64,000 bases of DNA, from the NCBI GenBank assembly GCA_022510745.1, contig JAFLSY010000010.1, positions 62,001 through 126,000 of the forward strand, given 5' to 3'. The notes below the pieces were generated by a model, which was not told the origin of the DNA, ran no database searches, and worked only from the letters and a program-made list of their open reading frames with translations. The stretch's first letter is position 1, and every line of letters starts with the position of its first letter. This DNA comes from Lachnospiraceae bacterium (GTDB lineage: Bacteria; Bacillota; Clostridia; Lachnospirales; Lachnospiraceae). The translations under genes were made by a program, and so were the position numbers. Positions 51,416-59,441 of the stretch are shown here, in pieces.

Positions 51416-52371
51416 TAGATCATCTCCCAATCAATTCCCACGCTGTTCAAATACAGCTCCAACTTCTCTTTCTGCTCATCGGTCATGGAAAGTCGGTACT
51501 CATAGAGGTTTGCAACACCATCTCCCATGGCAATCAAACTATCAATAACCTCCTGTGCTGCCTCTTCCCGGGCAGCTGCCACAGCGGCCTCGGTTTCCGC
51601 CTCTGCCTGACGCAGCGCAGCTTCTTTCTCCTCCTGCGCACGTCTCTCAGCCTCAATGGCCCTCTGCTCCGCTTCCAGCTTTGCCCGTTCCTCTCTGCGG
51701 ATGCGCTCCTGTTCTTCCTGCCTCAGGCGCTCCTGCTCACGGGCCATGATCTCCTGCTTCTGAGCCTCGTACTGGCTGATATGTAACATGGCCTTTGATA
51801 AGTCGAGAGTATCCATATAGATGGCAAGGGCTTTCTCCTCAGCCTCAGAGTGCATCCCTTTAATGGCGTTAATGGCATTTCTTGCCTCATCCCGCCAGCC
51901 GATAATCTCATCACAGATTGCCTTTTTGGATGTGGTGGCATTCTCCCACTTCTCGTTGTAGATCCTTGACAGGGGAAGAACCTCCGCCATGTCACAAATA
52001 AACTCATTGTACAGATTCTTAATATACTCCTGTCTCTCCGCAACCCGCTTTCTTTCAAAGTCCGCCACCTGCGTGTTGATAAAGGTGATAGGCTGCTCGT
52101 ACATCTCAATAAGCTCCTGAGCCTGTCCATGAAAAACTTCAAAAGGCTTCATATACTCTTTCTTAACCTCTTTGACACGGTCCTCAAATGCTTTTTTCTC
52201 CTTGCGCAGCTCCGCCACGGTCTTTTTCGCATCAGCTTTGGTGTCCTCGGTAAAGATAACTCCCTGATACTCCTGCAGACGCTCGGCAAGGTAAGCCTTG
52301 GCTTTTTCAAAGTCGCACTGGATAAGTGCCGGCTGCTGCGTGATTGTTACTTCGTGATTTGTCTGTGACAT
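51415..52371 (-). CDS. DUF1351 coiled-coil protein
   Basis: 318 residues. The N-terminal part (QCDFEKAKAYLAERLQEYQG, then EDTKADAKKTVAELRKEKK) is typical of DUF1351. Residues 205-280 form a long Glu/Arg/Ala coiled coil. DUF1351 genes stand beside annealing-protein genes in many Gram-positive phages and may be recombination accessories. GAGGG precedes ATG. Confidence 0.8.
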   Translation of the reverse strand: MSQTNHEVTITQQPALIQCDFEKAKAYLAERLQEYQGVIFTEDTKADAKKTVAELRKEKKAFEDRVKEVKKEYMKPFEVFHGQAQELIEMYEQPITFINTQVADFERKRVAERQEYIKNLYNEFICDMAEVLPLSRIYNEKWENATTSKKAICDEIIGWRDEARNAINAIKGMHSEAEEKALAIYMDTLDLSKAMLHISQYEAQKQEIMAREQERLRQEEQERIRREERAKLEAEQRAIEAERRAQEEKEAALRQAEAETEAAVAAAREEAAQEVIDSLIAMGDGVANLYEYRLSMTDEQKEKLELYLNSVGIDWEMI

Positions 52372-52483
52372 TTCTTATTCCCTCCATTTCTTCTATTGCG
52401 ATGCGCTGACGGACGTATAAAGACGGACGGCGCACACCTAACTCAATTAATTCCTGTTCTGAATAATCTGGTCTATTTTCCAT
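52307..52483 (-). CDS. small phage early protein overlapping DUF1351
   Basis: 58 residues, MENRPDYSEQELIELGVRRP at the start. The ATG overlaps the stop of the preceding gene, so it would be coupled; the last 65 bases overlap the DUF1351 start in another frame. The N-terminal 35 residues look genuine, the end is probably incidental. Confidence 0.45.
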   Translation of the reverse strand: MENRPDYSEQELIELGVRRPSLYVRQRIAIEEMEGIRNVTDKSRSNNHAAAGTYPVRL

Positions 52484-52676
52484 AATGCAAGACCAACTGA
52501 CCATCTGCCTGTTGTCTTAATCTTTCGCTTAGCATCTGGTTTAATTCCTTTCTGATACCGAGTTGTCTTTTTTCTTCCCGATGCACAGCCTCCGACCGAC
52601 ATTCGTGACATACTCCGTTTTGCAGTTCTCCCGGATCGCAGAGGCCGTGGCAAACGTGACATTCATACATTCTCAT
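52473..52676 (-). CDS. small zinc-ribbon protein
   Basis: 67 residues with CHVCHGLC and CHECRSEA forming a treble-clef or ribbon zinc site, then a basic helix (RQLGIRKELNQMLSERLRQQ). ATG at 52676 follows GGAGGGAG. Common in phage early operons; function unknown. Confidence 0.6.
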   Translation of the reverse strand: MRMYECHVCHGLCDPGELQNGVCHECRSEAVHREEKRQLGIRKELNQMLSERLRQQADGQLVLHYGK

Positions 52677-52956
52677 GTTTAACTCCCTCCAACGGCTTGT
52701 CATTCCACTGCGTAAATTCAATGTTTCTGTATAACAGTGTGTAGTGATAAGGGTAACTAGTGTCTTCATCTACAGTGCAATCCAGCTTTATCCCCATAAC
52801 ATCAGCAATAATCTCTATTCCAGTAGATATCCAGTAAAAATTGTTTGGATTATGGGTCTTTATACTTGAATTAAGCTGTACAAGCTGTTTCTGACGCTCA
52901 ATTGTTTCAACAATGTCGTCCAGCCATTTTCTAACCTCGTAATATTCCATTGACAT
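52663..52956 (-). CDS. phage early protein, unknown function
   Basis: 97 residues, MSMEYYEVRKWLDDIVETIE to KPLEGVKHENV, with a tyrosine-rich segment YPYHYTLLYRN. ATG at 52956 has GAGG six bases upstream. Overlaps the zinc-ribbon gene by 14 bases. No family recognised. Confidence 0.5.
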   Translation of the reverse strand: MSMEYYEVRKWLDDIVETIERQKQLVQLNSSIKTHNPNNFYWISTGIEIIADVMGIKLDCTVDEDTSYPYHYTLLYRNIEFTQWNDKPLEGVKHENV

Positions 52957-53006
52957 TCCTTTCCTCATACCATATAATAAGTATGAAAATAGCATAGTTG
53001 ATGTGC

Positions 53007-53246
53007 TTAGTCCTGTTCTGATTGGTAGTCGGCAGGACTATTTTCATGTCTAAAATTCATCTTTCTCAGCAGCATTCTCAAACTGCCTCTTTCGTAGGCT
53101 GCCCACAGTCCACAGATCAGGCTGATGATCAGCAGAACTGTACTGGTACAGAAGCCTGTCCCAAGTTCAATGGCTCCCGCCATACCGGCCACTCCAAGAA
53201 GCCCTGTGGTGAAGCTGGTACCGGCTAATAGTTTATGTAACTGCAA
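53007..53246 (-). CDS. small two-helix membrane protein
   Basis: 79 residues from a TTG at 53246, which has AAAGGAGG seven bases upstream; the ATG at 53273 has no site. Two helices (about 5-26 and 31-50) are followed by a basic and then acidic tail. Early membrane proteins in this position sometimes exclude other phages; no direct evidence. Confidence 0.5.
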   Translation of the reverse strand: MQLHKLLAGTSFTTGLLGVAGMAGAIELGTGFCTSTVLLIISLICGLWAAYERGSLRMLLRKMNFRHENSPADYQSEQD

Positions 53247-53295
53247 AGCCTGTCCTCCTTTCTTGCGTACCATTTTGCCAATGTCGGCAAAATGG

Positions 53296-53550
53296 TTAGT
53301 TTTCCAGATTCCCACCTAATATGGCTGCTCTATCATTGGCATTTAGATGCAGAGCATCACACATGGCCCAAAGCTCCTGTAAAGTAAATAAATCCGGATT
53401 GTTTCTCCTATTTTGCAGGGTTCGAACCGTGCGGCACATTCTTGAAGCAAGCTGATTGTCAGACACGCCTTGACGGACTTGGCCTGCAGCCATGATTGCT
53501 AAAACCTCACGCCGCCGCTTATCATCTTTTGGTACTTTGAGTTTTGGCAC
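53296..53550 (-). CDS. helix-turn-helix DNA-binding protein
   Basis: 84 residues. A basic start (PKLKVPKDDKRRR) leads to an HTH: DNQLASRMCRTVRTLQNRRN. It follows the Cro-like gene by four bases, so it is the second early regulator. GTG at 53550 has GGGAG eight bases upstream. It could be an anti-repressor, a second Cro or an excisionase-type protein. Confidence 0.6.
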   Translation of the reverse strand: MPKLKVPKDDKRRREVLAIMAAGQVRQGVSDNQLASRMCRTVRTLQNRRNNPDLFTLQELWAMCDALHLNANDRAAILGGNLEN

Positions 53551-53554
53551 TTCA

Positions 53555-53761
53555 TCATCTCCCTTCCACTGCCACTTCCTCATTCAGCAGATCATCAACC
53601 TTACACCCTAGCACTTTTGCCACTGACTGCAGGTTATCCACAGTGGGGCTCGCATTGTTCCACTTGCTGATTGCGCCGTTACTTAGACCAGCATTTTTCT
53701 CAATTTGCGTAATAGACATACCTTTTTCTTTACAAATTTCCTTGATTTTGCTATAAATCAA
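53555..53761 (-). CDS. Cro-like XRE repressor
   Basis: 68 residues forming a single XRE helix-turn-helix: MSITQIEKNAGLSNGAISKW, then PTVDNLQSVAKVLG. TTG at 53761 has GAGGTG eight bases upstream and gives the usual M-I-Y start of Cro proteins. First gene of the lytic (minus) operon, opposite the CI-like repressor; both should bind the operators at 53795-53964. Confidence 0.82.
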   Translation of the reverse strand: MIYSKIKEICKEKGMSITQIEKNAGLSNGAISKWNNASPTVDNLQSVAKVLGCKVDDLLNEEVAVEGR

Positions 53762-53817
53762 CTTTTTATCACCTCTCATTTTTAATATTTATAGGCAGAA
53801 AACTTTCAGTAAAACGC

Positions 53818-53846
53818 TTGACAACATACAGAATATATTCTATTAT
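53818..53846 (+). promoter_or_regulatory. promoter toward the repressor gene
   Basis: TTGACA (53818-53823), 17 bp, TATTAT (53841-53846). The operator at 53828 fills its spacer. Confidence 0.7.
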
Positions 53847-53912
53847 ATAGTTACCACACTATTACAGAATTGCTTCTGTGCTTTTACCGAAAGTTTTCTG
53901 TGTTATGATTTT

Positions 53913-53940
53913 ATTATACAGAATACTTTCTGTTTGTCAA
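53913..53940 (-). promoter_or_regulatory. early lytic promoter toward cro
   Basis: Minus strand TTGACA (53935-53940), 16 bp, TATAAT (53913-53918). The operator at 53918 overlaps spacer and -10. It points toward the plus-strand promoter, so the two are face to face. Confidence 0.75.
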
Positions 53941-53983
53941 GCACTTTTGCAGAAAATTTTCAGTATTTTTTGAGGGGTGCTTT

Positions 53984-54358
53984 ATGACTTTTTATGAAAG
54001 GCTTGAAACACTGAGAAAATCAAAGAAAATATCTCAGGGAGATTTGGAAAAAGAACTAGGTTTCTCAAACGGTTCCATATCAAAATGGAAGAAAAGTCAA
54101 CCAACATTTGATAGACTAAAAAAGCTTGCTGACTACTTCGGAGTTACTGTTGAATACCTACAAAATGGAGAAACTGCTGGACAAAAGCAAGGTTACTACT
54201 TTAACGAAGAAACCGCAAAGCTCGCCCAAGAGATGTTTGAAGACCCAGATATGCGCTCTCTCTTTGATATGAAGCGTAATATGCCACCAGAACGATTTAA
54301 AGCGCATATGGAATTTATGAAGAGTTTATATAAGCAGGAAACCGGCGAAGACATATAG
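53984..54358 (+). CDS. CI-like XRE repressor
   Basis: 124 residues. An N-terminal HTH (ISQGDLEKELGFSNGSISKW) is close in sequence to the Cro-like protein, followed by a helical region for dimerisation. There is no LexA-type peptidase domain, so induction cannot be by RecA self-cleavage; the ImmA-like gene downstream may provide it. GAGGGG lies eight bases before ATG. Confidence 0.85.
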   Translation: MTFYERLETLRKSKKISQGDLEKELGFSNGSISKWKKSQPTFDRLKKLADYFGVTVEYLQNGETAGQKQGYYFNEETAKLAQEMFEDPDMRSLFDMKRNMPPERFKAHMEFMKSLYKQETGEDI

Positions 54359-54423
54359 TCCGTATTATTGGACAGTTGATATGATATGCTTCCAATATAC
54401 AAATGCAGATAGGGGTGATCAAA

Positions 54424-54639
54424 TTGGATGTGAACACCAAAGTAATAAATATGGATGTCCTTATCCCAGAACAGATTGTGAAAAATAAGGATGACAGCTA
54501 TACCATTTTTCTCAATGCCCGTCTATCAAGGGAAAAGCAGTTAGAAGCCTATTTACATGCTTTGCAACATATAGAAGATGGGGATTTTGAGAAAGAAGAT
54601 GTGGATTATGTGGAGCTATCCGCTCATAATATGCTATAA
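54424..54639 (+). CDS. ImmA/IrrE-like short metallopeptidase-type protein
   Basis: 71 residues with NARLSREKQLEAYLHALQHI and EDGDFEKED, resembling the active-site helix of ImmA-type proteins (HxxxH followed by D/E), but lacking the rest of the usual domain. TTG at 54424 follows AGGGGTG. Its place directly after the repressor matches immA genes that cleave phage repressors. Whether so short a form is active is uncertain. Confidence 0.6.
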   Translation: MDVNTKVINMDVLIPEQIVKNKDDSYTIFLNARLSREKQLEAYLHALQHIEDGDFEKEDVDYVELSAHNML

Positions 54640-54672
54640 ATTGTATTAAAATCACAAATGGAGGAATTCAGA

Positions 54673-55467
54673 ATGGCTTTGATACGTTGTAAAGAGTGTG
54701 GGAAAGAAGTTGCAGAAACTGCTTTGACCTGCCCTCAGTGCGGGGTGAAGATTAGTAACGGACACACTAAAAAAGCAAATCTCATTTTTGCTGGTGTATG
54801 TATTGCTATAGCGGTTATTTGTATAATAAGTATTTTATTTCTTATTATGTCCGATAGTAGAACGGTTTCTAATGATAATGCGGCATCTACTCCGGCCAAC
54901 ATAGAAAATCAACAAACACCCGTAAATACGGAACTACAAGGCACAACTGAATCACATGAAAATGTTGTGGAAGTCACACCTCAATATACAATTTACAAAA
55001 GTGGAATGTATAAGGTGGGCAGTGATATGCCTGCTGGAGAATATATTATTTTTAGTGAAGACAATTTCTTGGGTTCCAGCTATTTTGAACTTAACAGTGA
55101 TAGCAGTGGCACTCTTAGCTCAATCATTGCAAATGACAATTTTACTACAAACTCAATCATAACAGTAAATGACGGAGAATATTTAAAATTAACTTCTTGT
55201 TATGCAATCCCTATATCCGAAGCTCCAAATGTTGATACTTCTGGTGAAGGAATGTATAAAATAGGAGTACATCTCCCAGCCGGAGAATATAAAGTAACCG
55301 CATCTGAATCTTCATTTACTGGATATGGATATATTGAAGTAGCTTCTGACAGCAGACATACTATCAGTTCTATTATCGCAAATGATGCATTTGAAGGTTC
55401 AAGATATATCACCGTGGAAGAAGGTCAGTATCTCACATTATCAGGTTGCATTCTTGAATTGGAGTAA
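54673..55467 (+). CDS. zinc-ribbon membrane protein with two extracellular repeats
   Basis: 264 residues. A cytoplasmic zinc ribbon (CKECG and CPQCG) is followed by one membrane helix (about 38-60) and a Thr/Asn/Gln-rich linker. Two 65-residue modules then share MYKxGxxxPAGEY, SSIIANDxF and ITVxxGxYLxL. The modules should be outside the cell. It is expressed with the lysogeny genes and so is a probable lysogenic conversion factor altering the lysogen surface. GGAGG lies seven bases before ATG. Confidence 0.7.
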   Translation: MALIRCKECGKEVAETALTCPQCGVKISNGHTKKANLIFAGVCIAIAVICIISILFLIMSDSRTVSNDNAASTPANIENQQTPVNTELQGTTESHENVVEVTPQYTIYKSGMYKVGSDMPAGEYIIFSEDNFLGSSYFELNSDSSGTLSSIIANDNFTTNSIITVNDGEYLKLTSCYAIPISEAPNVDTSGEGMYKIGVHLPAGEYKVTASESSFTGYGYIEVASDSRHTISSIIANDAFEGSRYITVEEGQYLTLSGCILELE

Positions 55468-55474
55468 AATAAAA

Positions 55475-55500
55475 CTGCCCCCTGCGCCAACAGGAGGCAG
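55475..55500 (+). terminator. terminator after the surface protein gene
   Basis: CTGCC plus CCTG pairs with CAGG plus GGCAG around a short loop, eight bases after the stop. Only a CCAAAA tail follows, so termination may be partial. Confidence 0.5.
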
Positions 55501-55506
55501 CCAAAA

Positions 55507-55572
55507 GCGATATACCGGGTAAGATACAACGCTCTAGACAAGCATATTGTATCATCTTTCCCGGTATATCGC
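55507..55572 (+). repeat. long inverted repeat before the integrase gene
   Basis: GCGATATACCGGG / CCCGGTATATCGC (13 perfect pairs) encloses GATACAA / TTGTATC. A smaller GGGCAT/ATGCCC hairpin follows at 55583-55597. The pair occupies the whole leader of the integrase. Confidence 0.75.
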
Positions 55573-55617
55573 AAGCAGTACCGGGCATTTTTATGCCCTA
55601 AAATGGAGGGTGATACT

Positions 55618-56676
55618 ATGGCAAAAGCAAAAAAACTTCCAAGCGGCTCCTGGCGCTGTCTGGTATATGATTATACAGACGATTCGGGAAAAAGAATTTA
55701 TAAGTCGTTTACATCGGATGATACCGGTCCCAGCGGAAAGCGGAAGGCGGAGCTTATGGCTGCAGAATATGCGGCAAGCAAGGCCGCATCCCATAAACAG
55801 GCCCTTCCCACCTTTGGTGATGGCTTGGCAGAGTATATAAAAGAGCGTGAGCCCATACTCTCTCCGGCCACAATACGAGAATACAAAAACTCACAGAAAA
55901 ATTATGATGATATAAAAGACATCCCCATACAGGAAATCACTCAAAGGCAGATTCAGGATCATATCAACCGATTTGCGGTGAATCATTCTCCAAAAAGCGT
56001 CCGTAATAATCATGGTATCATTACCGCTGTTCTGAAAAAATACCGGCCTGATTTTGCACTAAATACAGTCCTTCCACAAAAGCTGAAGCCCGACTTATAT
56101 ATTCCCTCTGACAGTGACATAAAGGCCATCTTGGAAACCGCTAAAGGTACGGAAATGGAGCTTCCTATTCTGCTCGCTGCGTTTGGTCCCATGCGGCGAG
56201 GAGAGATATGTGCGCTGCACTCTGAGAATATTGAAGGTAACCGAGTGCATGTATGCAGGAATATGGTTATGGATTCAAACAAGAAATTTATAATAAAACA
56301 ACCAAAATCTTATGCCGGCAACCGCTTCATTGACTACCCAGACTTTGTTGCAGAGAAATTTAAAGGAATCACAGGTAATATCACTACCTTGAATCCTACT
56401 ATGATAACCAGCAGATTTAATCATATACTCATACATGCCAGAGTCCCTCATTTTCGGTTTCATGATTTGCGACATTACTGTGCTTCCATTATGCACGCTA
56501 TAGGAATACCTGATGCTTATATTATGGAACGTGGCGGGTGGGGGAATGATAGTACTTTAAAGGCAGTCTACAGACACGCCCTCGATGAGAAGTCTAAAGA
56601 AATGTCCAACAAAACAAATGAATACTTCAGTAATATGCAACACGAAATGCAACACGAAAAAGAAAAAGTCCAGTAA
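55618..56676 (+). CDS. int: tyrosine recombinase, prophage integrase
   Basis: 352 residues. It has an N-terminal arm-binding domain (AKKLPSGSWRCLVYDY), a SAM-like core-binding domain and a C-terminal catalytic domain. The catalytic Arg lies in MRRGEICALH, the HxxR in FHDLRHY, a late GGWGND region and nucleophile Tyr in KAVYRHAL. It integrates at tRNA-Pro. The last codons (MQHEMQHE) are the arm-type repeat itself, and the stop lies in the loop of the terminator next to attR. GGAGGG lies before ATG. Confidence 0.93.
   Translation: MAKAKKLPSGSWRCLVYDYTDDSGKRIYKSFTSDDTGPSGKRKAELMAAEYAASKAASHKQALPTFGDGLAEYIKEREPILSPATIREYKNSQKNYDDIKDIPIQEITQRQIQDHINRFAVNHSPKSVRNNHGIITAVLKKYRPDFALNTVLPQKLKPDLYIPSDSDIKAILETAKGTEMELPILLAAFGPMRRGEICALHSENIEGNRVHVCRNMVMDSNKKFIIKQPKSYAGNRFIDYPDFVAEKFKGITGNITTLNPTMITSRFNHILIHARVPHFRFHDLRHYCASIMHAIGIPDAYIMERGGWGNDSTLKAVYRHALDEKSKEMSNKTNEYFSNMQHEMQHEKEKVQ
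56634..56659. repeat. integrase arm-type repeat, right end
   Basis: 26 bp identical to 18663-18688, two tandem ATGCAACACGAA units, inside the integrase 3' coding end and 33 bp from the attR core. Confidence 0.7.
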
Positions 56677-56690
56677 ATACTGGACTTTTT
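56663..56690. terminator. bidirectional terminator between integrase and tRNA-Pro
   Basis: AAAAA-GTCCAGTA / TACTGGAC-TTTTT. It ends integrase transcripts on the plus strand and the tRNA on the minus strand. Confidence 0.88.
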
Positions 56691-56692
56691 CA

Positions 56693-56715
56693 ATCGGGGT
56701 GACAGGATTCGAACC
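56693..56715. other. attR core (tRNA-Pro 3' end)
   Basis: 23 bp identical to 18494-18516. Integration restored the complete tRNA on this side. Confidence 0.9.
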
Positions 56716-56768
56716 TGCGACCTCCTGGTCCCAAACCAGGCGCTCTAGCCAAGCTGAGCCACACCCCG
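56695..56768 (-). tRNA. tRNA-Pro (anticodon TGG)
   Basis: 74 bases. Minus strand: acceptor CGGGGTG pairs with CACCCCG; the anticodon stem CCTGG/CCAGG frames loop TTTGGGA, giving anticodon TGG; the T arm contains GGTTCGAATCC. CCA is not encoded. Confidence 0.95.
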
Positions 56769-56814
56769 AAATGCGAGCTGACGGGCACATTTTAATGCGC
56801 CCGCACACTCGCCT

Positions 56815-56843
56815 ATTATACTTATTTTCTATTATACTGTCAA
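56815..56843 (-). promoter_or_regulatory. tRNA-Pro promoter
   Basis: Minus strand TTGACA (56838-56843), 17 bp, TATAAT (56815-56820), followed by a GC-rich start region typical of stable RNA genes. Confidence 0.9.
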
Positions 56844-56856
56844 GGAAACAGTGAAA

Positions 56857-58332
56857 TTAATGTACCTGCGCATTCTTCAATTCGCCGGCATGCTCGTTCA
56901 ATTTTACCATAATCTGGCTGACCTCGTCCACAATGTGTTGATTGTCACGGCAGGTACTCAAAGTTTCATTGGAATGAGCCGTAACTTCCTCGGTAATCGC
57001 GGAGATTGTCTGAATGTTTTGTACGATATCACCATTGGCGGTAGCCAGCTTTCCAATCATTTCTTCCAGACTGGAAGTCTTTCCTGCAATATCGTATGTC
57101 ATATCCTTAATATTCATCAGGCTCTTGTTTAGATCATTCACTTTTTCATCCTGTGCTTCGGTATTTTTCTCCAACACCTTCACAGCACCCCTTACCTGAT
57201 TCAGATCATTTGACATAGCTCCGATCAAGTCTGCAATATTTACCGTAGCGTTCTTGGTCTGCTCCGATAATTCCCCTACCTGCTGTGCTACTACCGCAAA
57301 ACCGCTGCCGGCCTCACCGGCACGTGCAGCCTCAATACTTGCATTGAGAGCCAACATACTGGTTCTGTTTGCAATGCTGGTGATCAGACCGATGATTTCA
57401 TTCATCTTCTCTGCCTGTTTATGCACTTCTTCCATCAATTCTACCACAGTGGCATTAGCCTCTTTGGACTGTTTGGATTGTTTTGTCAAATCCGTCATAT
57501 TGGTAACACCGCTCTCCACCTCATTGGATGCAGTATCCATACTCTCTTTGATATAAACACCTACCTCTTTTACTTCATTGATCAGGTTTTGGATTTCTTC
57601 TGTACGAACCAACTGATTCTGAACGGATTCCGCAGTTTCCTGAGTGCCGGCAGCCACTTCCTCCATAGCAGTGCTCATTTCTTCAACAGACTTATCCAGC
57701 TTTTCCATATGCCCGTCTACCTGCACAACACCGCCGGAAAGATCCCCGGAAAGACGCATTACCTTTTCCAAAAGACGTTCTATCTTGTCCTTCTCTTCCT
57801 GTAATTCCTGCCGCTTATCCTCATTAACCTGCTTGGAAACACGGGCTGACATCACAACATAAATGACAATCACCAACAGAGCCAGAATGCGGATTTCCAA
57901 ATCCGGTATCTCCTCCGAGGCATAGCCCACAGTGAATGCCCTATAAACCACATCAATGATGTTCATTATCATACCGCCTACACCGACTTTGACGCAGAAA
58001 CCGACATCCCCATAAAGATTGATAACGATGAGCATAGGAACAATATAGATAAAGGGAAGTATGCTGTTTGTCGAAAAAATCGCAAACGCATACAGTACCG
58101 CATAACCATAGCCCACCACTTTTCTGATGTGACGGTTTTCGGGGTCCTTTTTAAACATGATGATTTCCGCCACAACAGGTGCCAATCCCAATACGAACAT
58201 CATGCCATAGTAGAGCAGGTCACGGCTCCCTTTCAACACCTCCACAAAATATGCCAGAAGTATGATGCATGTAATAATACCATGGCATAAAATCGTCACC
58301 TTGTTGACACGTTTTGCTTCTGAAACTTTCAT
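56857..58332 (-). CDS. methyl-accepting chemotaxis protein with six-helix membrane sensor
   Basis: 491 residues. Six hydrophobic helices fill residues 12-165 with almost no outside loop. A coiled coil and the MCP signalling domain follow: [20 protein letters not shown] and [16 protein letters not shown]. It lacks a HAMP domain and a large periplasmic-type sensor, so it may sense membrane or internal signals. It overlaps the metallophosphoesterase gene by four bases and ends an apparent operon. Confidence 0.85.
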   Translation of the reverse strand: MKVSEAKRVNKVTILCHGIITCIILLAYFVEVLKGSRDLLYYGMMFVLGLAPVVAEIIMFKKDPENRHIRKVVGYGYAVLYAFAIFSTNSILPFIYIVPMLIVINLYGDVGFCVKVGVGGMIMNIIDVVYRAFTVGYASEEIPDLEIRILALLVIVIYVVMSARVSKQVNEDKRQELQEEKDKIERLLEKVMRLSGDLSGGVVQVDGHMEKLDKSVEEMSTAMEEVAAGTQETAESVQNQLVRTEEIQNLINEVKEVGVYIKESMDTASNEVESGVTNMTDLTKQSKQSKEANATVVELMEEVHKQAEKMNEIIGLITSIANRTSMLALNASIEAARAGEAGSGFAVVAQQVGELSEQTKNATVNIADLIGAMSNDLNQVRGAVKVLEKNTEAQDEKVNDLNKSLMNIKDMTYDIAGKTSSLEEMIGKLATANGDIVQNIQTISAITEEVTAHSNETLSTCRDNQHIVDEVSQIMVKLNEHAGELKNAQVH

Positions 58333-58826
58333 TGATATGTATCCTCCTCTATATATCGTAGTGTAAAATGTGCCTCTCCAAATCTGTCGATATCCATCAG
58401 TACATAGGAGGGTCTTCTCCCATCCTGTCTCGGGTACGAAAGACTTCCCGGGTTAACGGCTATCACATCATCCTCCAAGTCTATCACGGGTCTGTGCGTA
58501 TGCCCGTAAAATACGATATCGACACCTCGCTGCTTTGCTTCCTGCTTCAGCCTTTCGTTTCCCATGGACACATAGTAATGATGTCCATGCGTGATCCAAA
58601 CATGATATTTTCCGATTCCTAACTCACGCTCCATGGGGAGCTGTGAAAAAAAGTCGTTGTTTCCGGCAACCATTTCTACCATGCAATCGGCTGCAGTCGA
58701 AATAGCGTATTCACTGCCTTCAATATCCCCACAGTGAATCACTAAATCTACCGGTGCAACTTTCTCCAATACTTTAAAAAAATTCTCGTTACGCTTATGT
58801 GTATCGCTTACGATCAGTATCTTCAT
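58329..58826 (-). CDS. YfcE/MJ0936-type metallophosphoesterase
   Basis: 165 residues with all five calcineurin-like motifs: SDTHK, HCGDIEG, GNND, THGHHY and GHTHRP. These bind two metal ions. Members hydrolyse phosphodiesters in vitro and are almost always encoded beside rdgB in Clostridia, as here (12 bases away). Cellular substrate unknown. Confidence 0.9.
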   Translation of the reverse strand: MKILIVSDTHKRNENFFKVLEKVAPVDLVIHCGDIEGSEYAISTAADCMVEMVAGNNDFFSQLPMERELGIGKYHVWITHGHHYYVSMGNERLKQEAKQRGVDIVFYGHTHRPVIDLEDDVIAVNPGSLSYPRQDGRRPSYVLMDIDRFGEAHFTLRYIEEDTYQ

Positions 58827-58838
58827 CTCCGCCCACCA

Positions 58839-59441
58839 TCATAAAATCTGATTTAATTTTTCTTTCATGGCCCGCAGTGCCCTTCCCCTGTGACTGACTG
58901 CGTTCTTCTCATCCTCGCTCAGCTCCGCCGTGGACTTCCCCAACTCGGGTACCTGAAAAATCGGGTCGTAGCCAAAACCGCCGGTTCCCTTTTCTTCATA
59001 TCCGATTCTGCCTTCAATAATGCCTCGGCTGGTAAGCTCTCTTCCATCCGGTAAAACAGCCGCTATAGCGCAGACAAACCGAGCGGTTCTCTTTTCGTCG
59101 GGCACTCCTGCCAATCTATCTATCAGATTTTGATTTTTGATACGATAGGAGGTATCCTCACCCAAATACCGGGCCGAATATATTCCCGGTTCGCAGTTTA
59201 AGTAATCTATCTCCAGCCCGGAATCATCCGCCATGACAATGTCCTGCGCACCCGCACAGGCAGCAACTGCCCTGGCCTTAATCAGAGCGTTTTCTTCATA
59301 GGTACTTCCGTTTTCCTCTATTTCCGTCTGAATCCCCGCGTCTTTCATGGAGATGATTTCAAGTTCCAGATCACCCAGTATCTCTTTTATCTCACGAAGC
59401 TTCCCCGCATTTCCTGTGGCAAAAATAATTCGTCTTCTCAT
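58839..59441 (-). CDS. rdgB: XTP/dITP pyrophosphatase
   Basis: 200 residues of the RdgB/HAM1 family: FATGNAGKLREIKEIL at the start, MADDSGLEIDYL with metal-binding acids, GGFGYDPIF and a final SHRGRAL. It removes deaminated purine nucleotides before they enter DNA or RNA. It overlaps the amidase-like gene by four bases. Confidence 0.95.
   Translation of the reverse strand: MRRRIIFATGNAGKLREIKEILGDLELEIISMKDAGIQTEIEENGSTYEENALIKARAVAACAGAQDIVMADDSGLEIDYLNCEPGIYSARYLGEDTSYRIKNQNLIDRLAGVPDEKRTARFVCAIAAVLPDGRELTSRGIIEGRIGYEEKGTGGFGYDPIFQVPELGKSTAELSEDEKNAVSHRGRALRAMKEKLNQIL

Larger units (their letters stand above)
53795..53964. promoter_or_regulatory. lysis-lysogeny switch region with six operators
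   Basis: Six 16-bp sites fit ACAGAAnnnnTTCTGT: 53795-53810, 53828-53843, 53864-53879, 53886-53901, 53918-53933 and 53949-53964. The third and fifth are perfect palindromes in the arms. Two of them sit between the -35 and -10 of opposing promoters. Confidence 0.85.
18494..56715. mobile_element. complete siphovirus-type prophage in tRNA-Pro
   Basis: The element is flanked by a perfect 23-bp direct repeat (18494-18516 and 56693-56715) that matches the last bases of tRNA-Pro. It carries modules for integration, repression, replication, packaging, head, tail and lysis, none with an obvious disabling lesion. Late and early lytic genes are on the minus strand; repressor to integrase are on the plus strand. 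No separate excisionase or helicase loader was recognised. The tail has a tape measure of only 667 residues, so it should be short. Confidence 0.93.

Noticed and set aside
52996..53040. Terminator at AGTCCTG / CAGGACT
   Set aside because: The T-tract is on the plus strand where no gene ends; on the minus strand the stem lies in the end of a coding region and lacks a T-tract.
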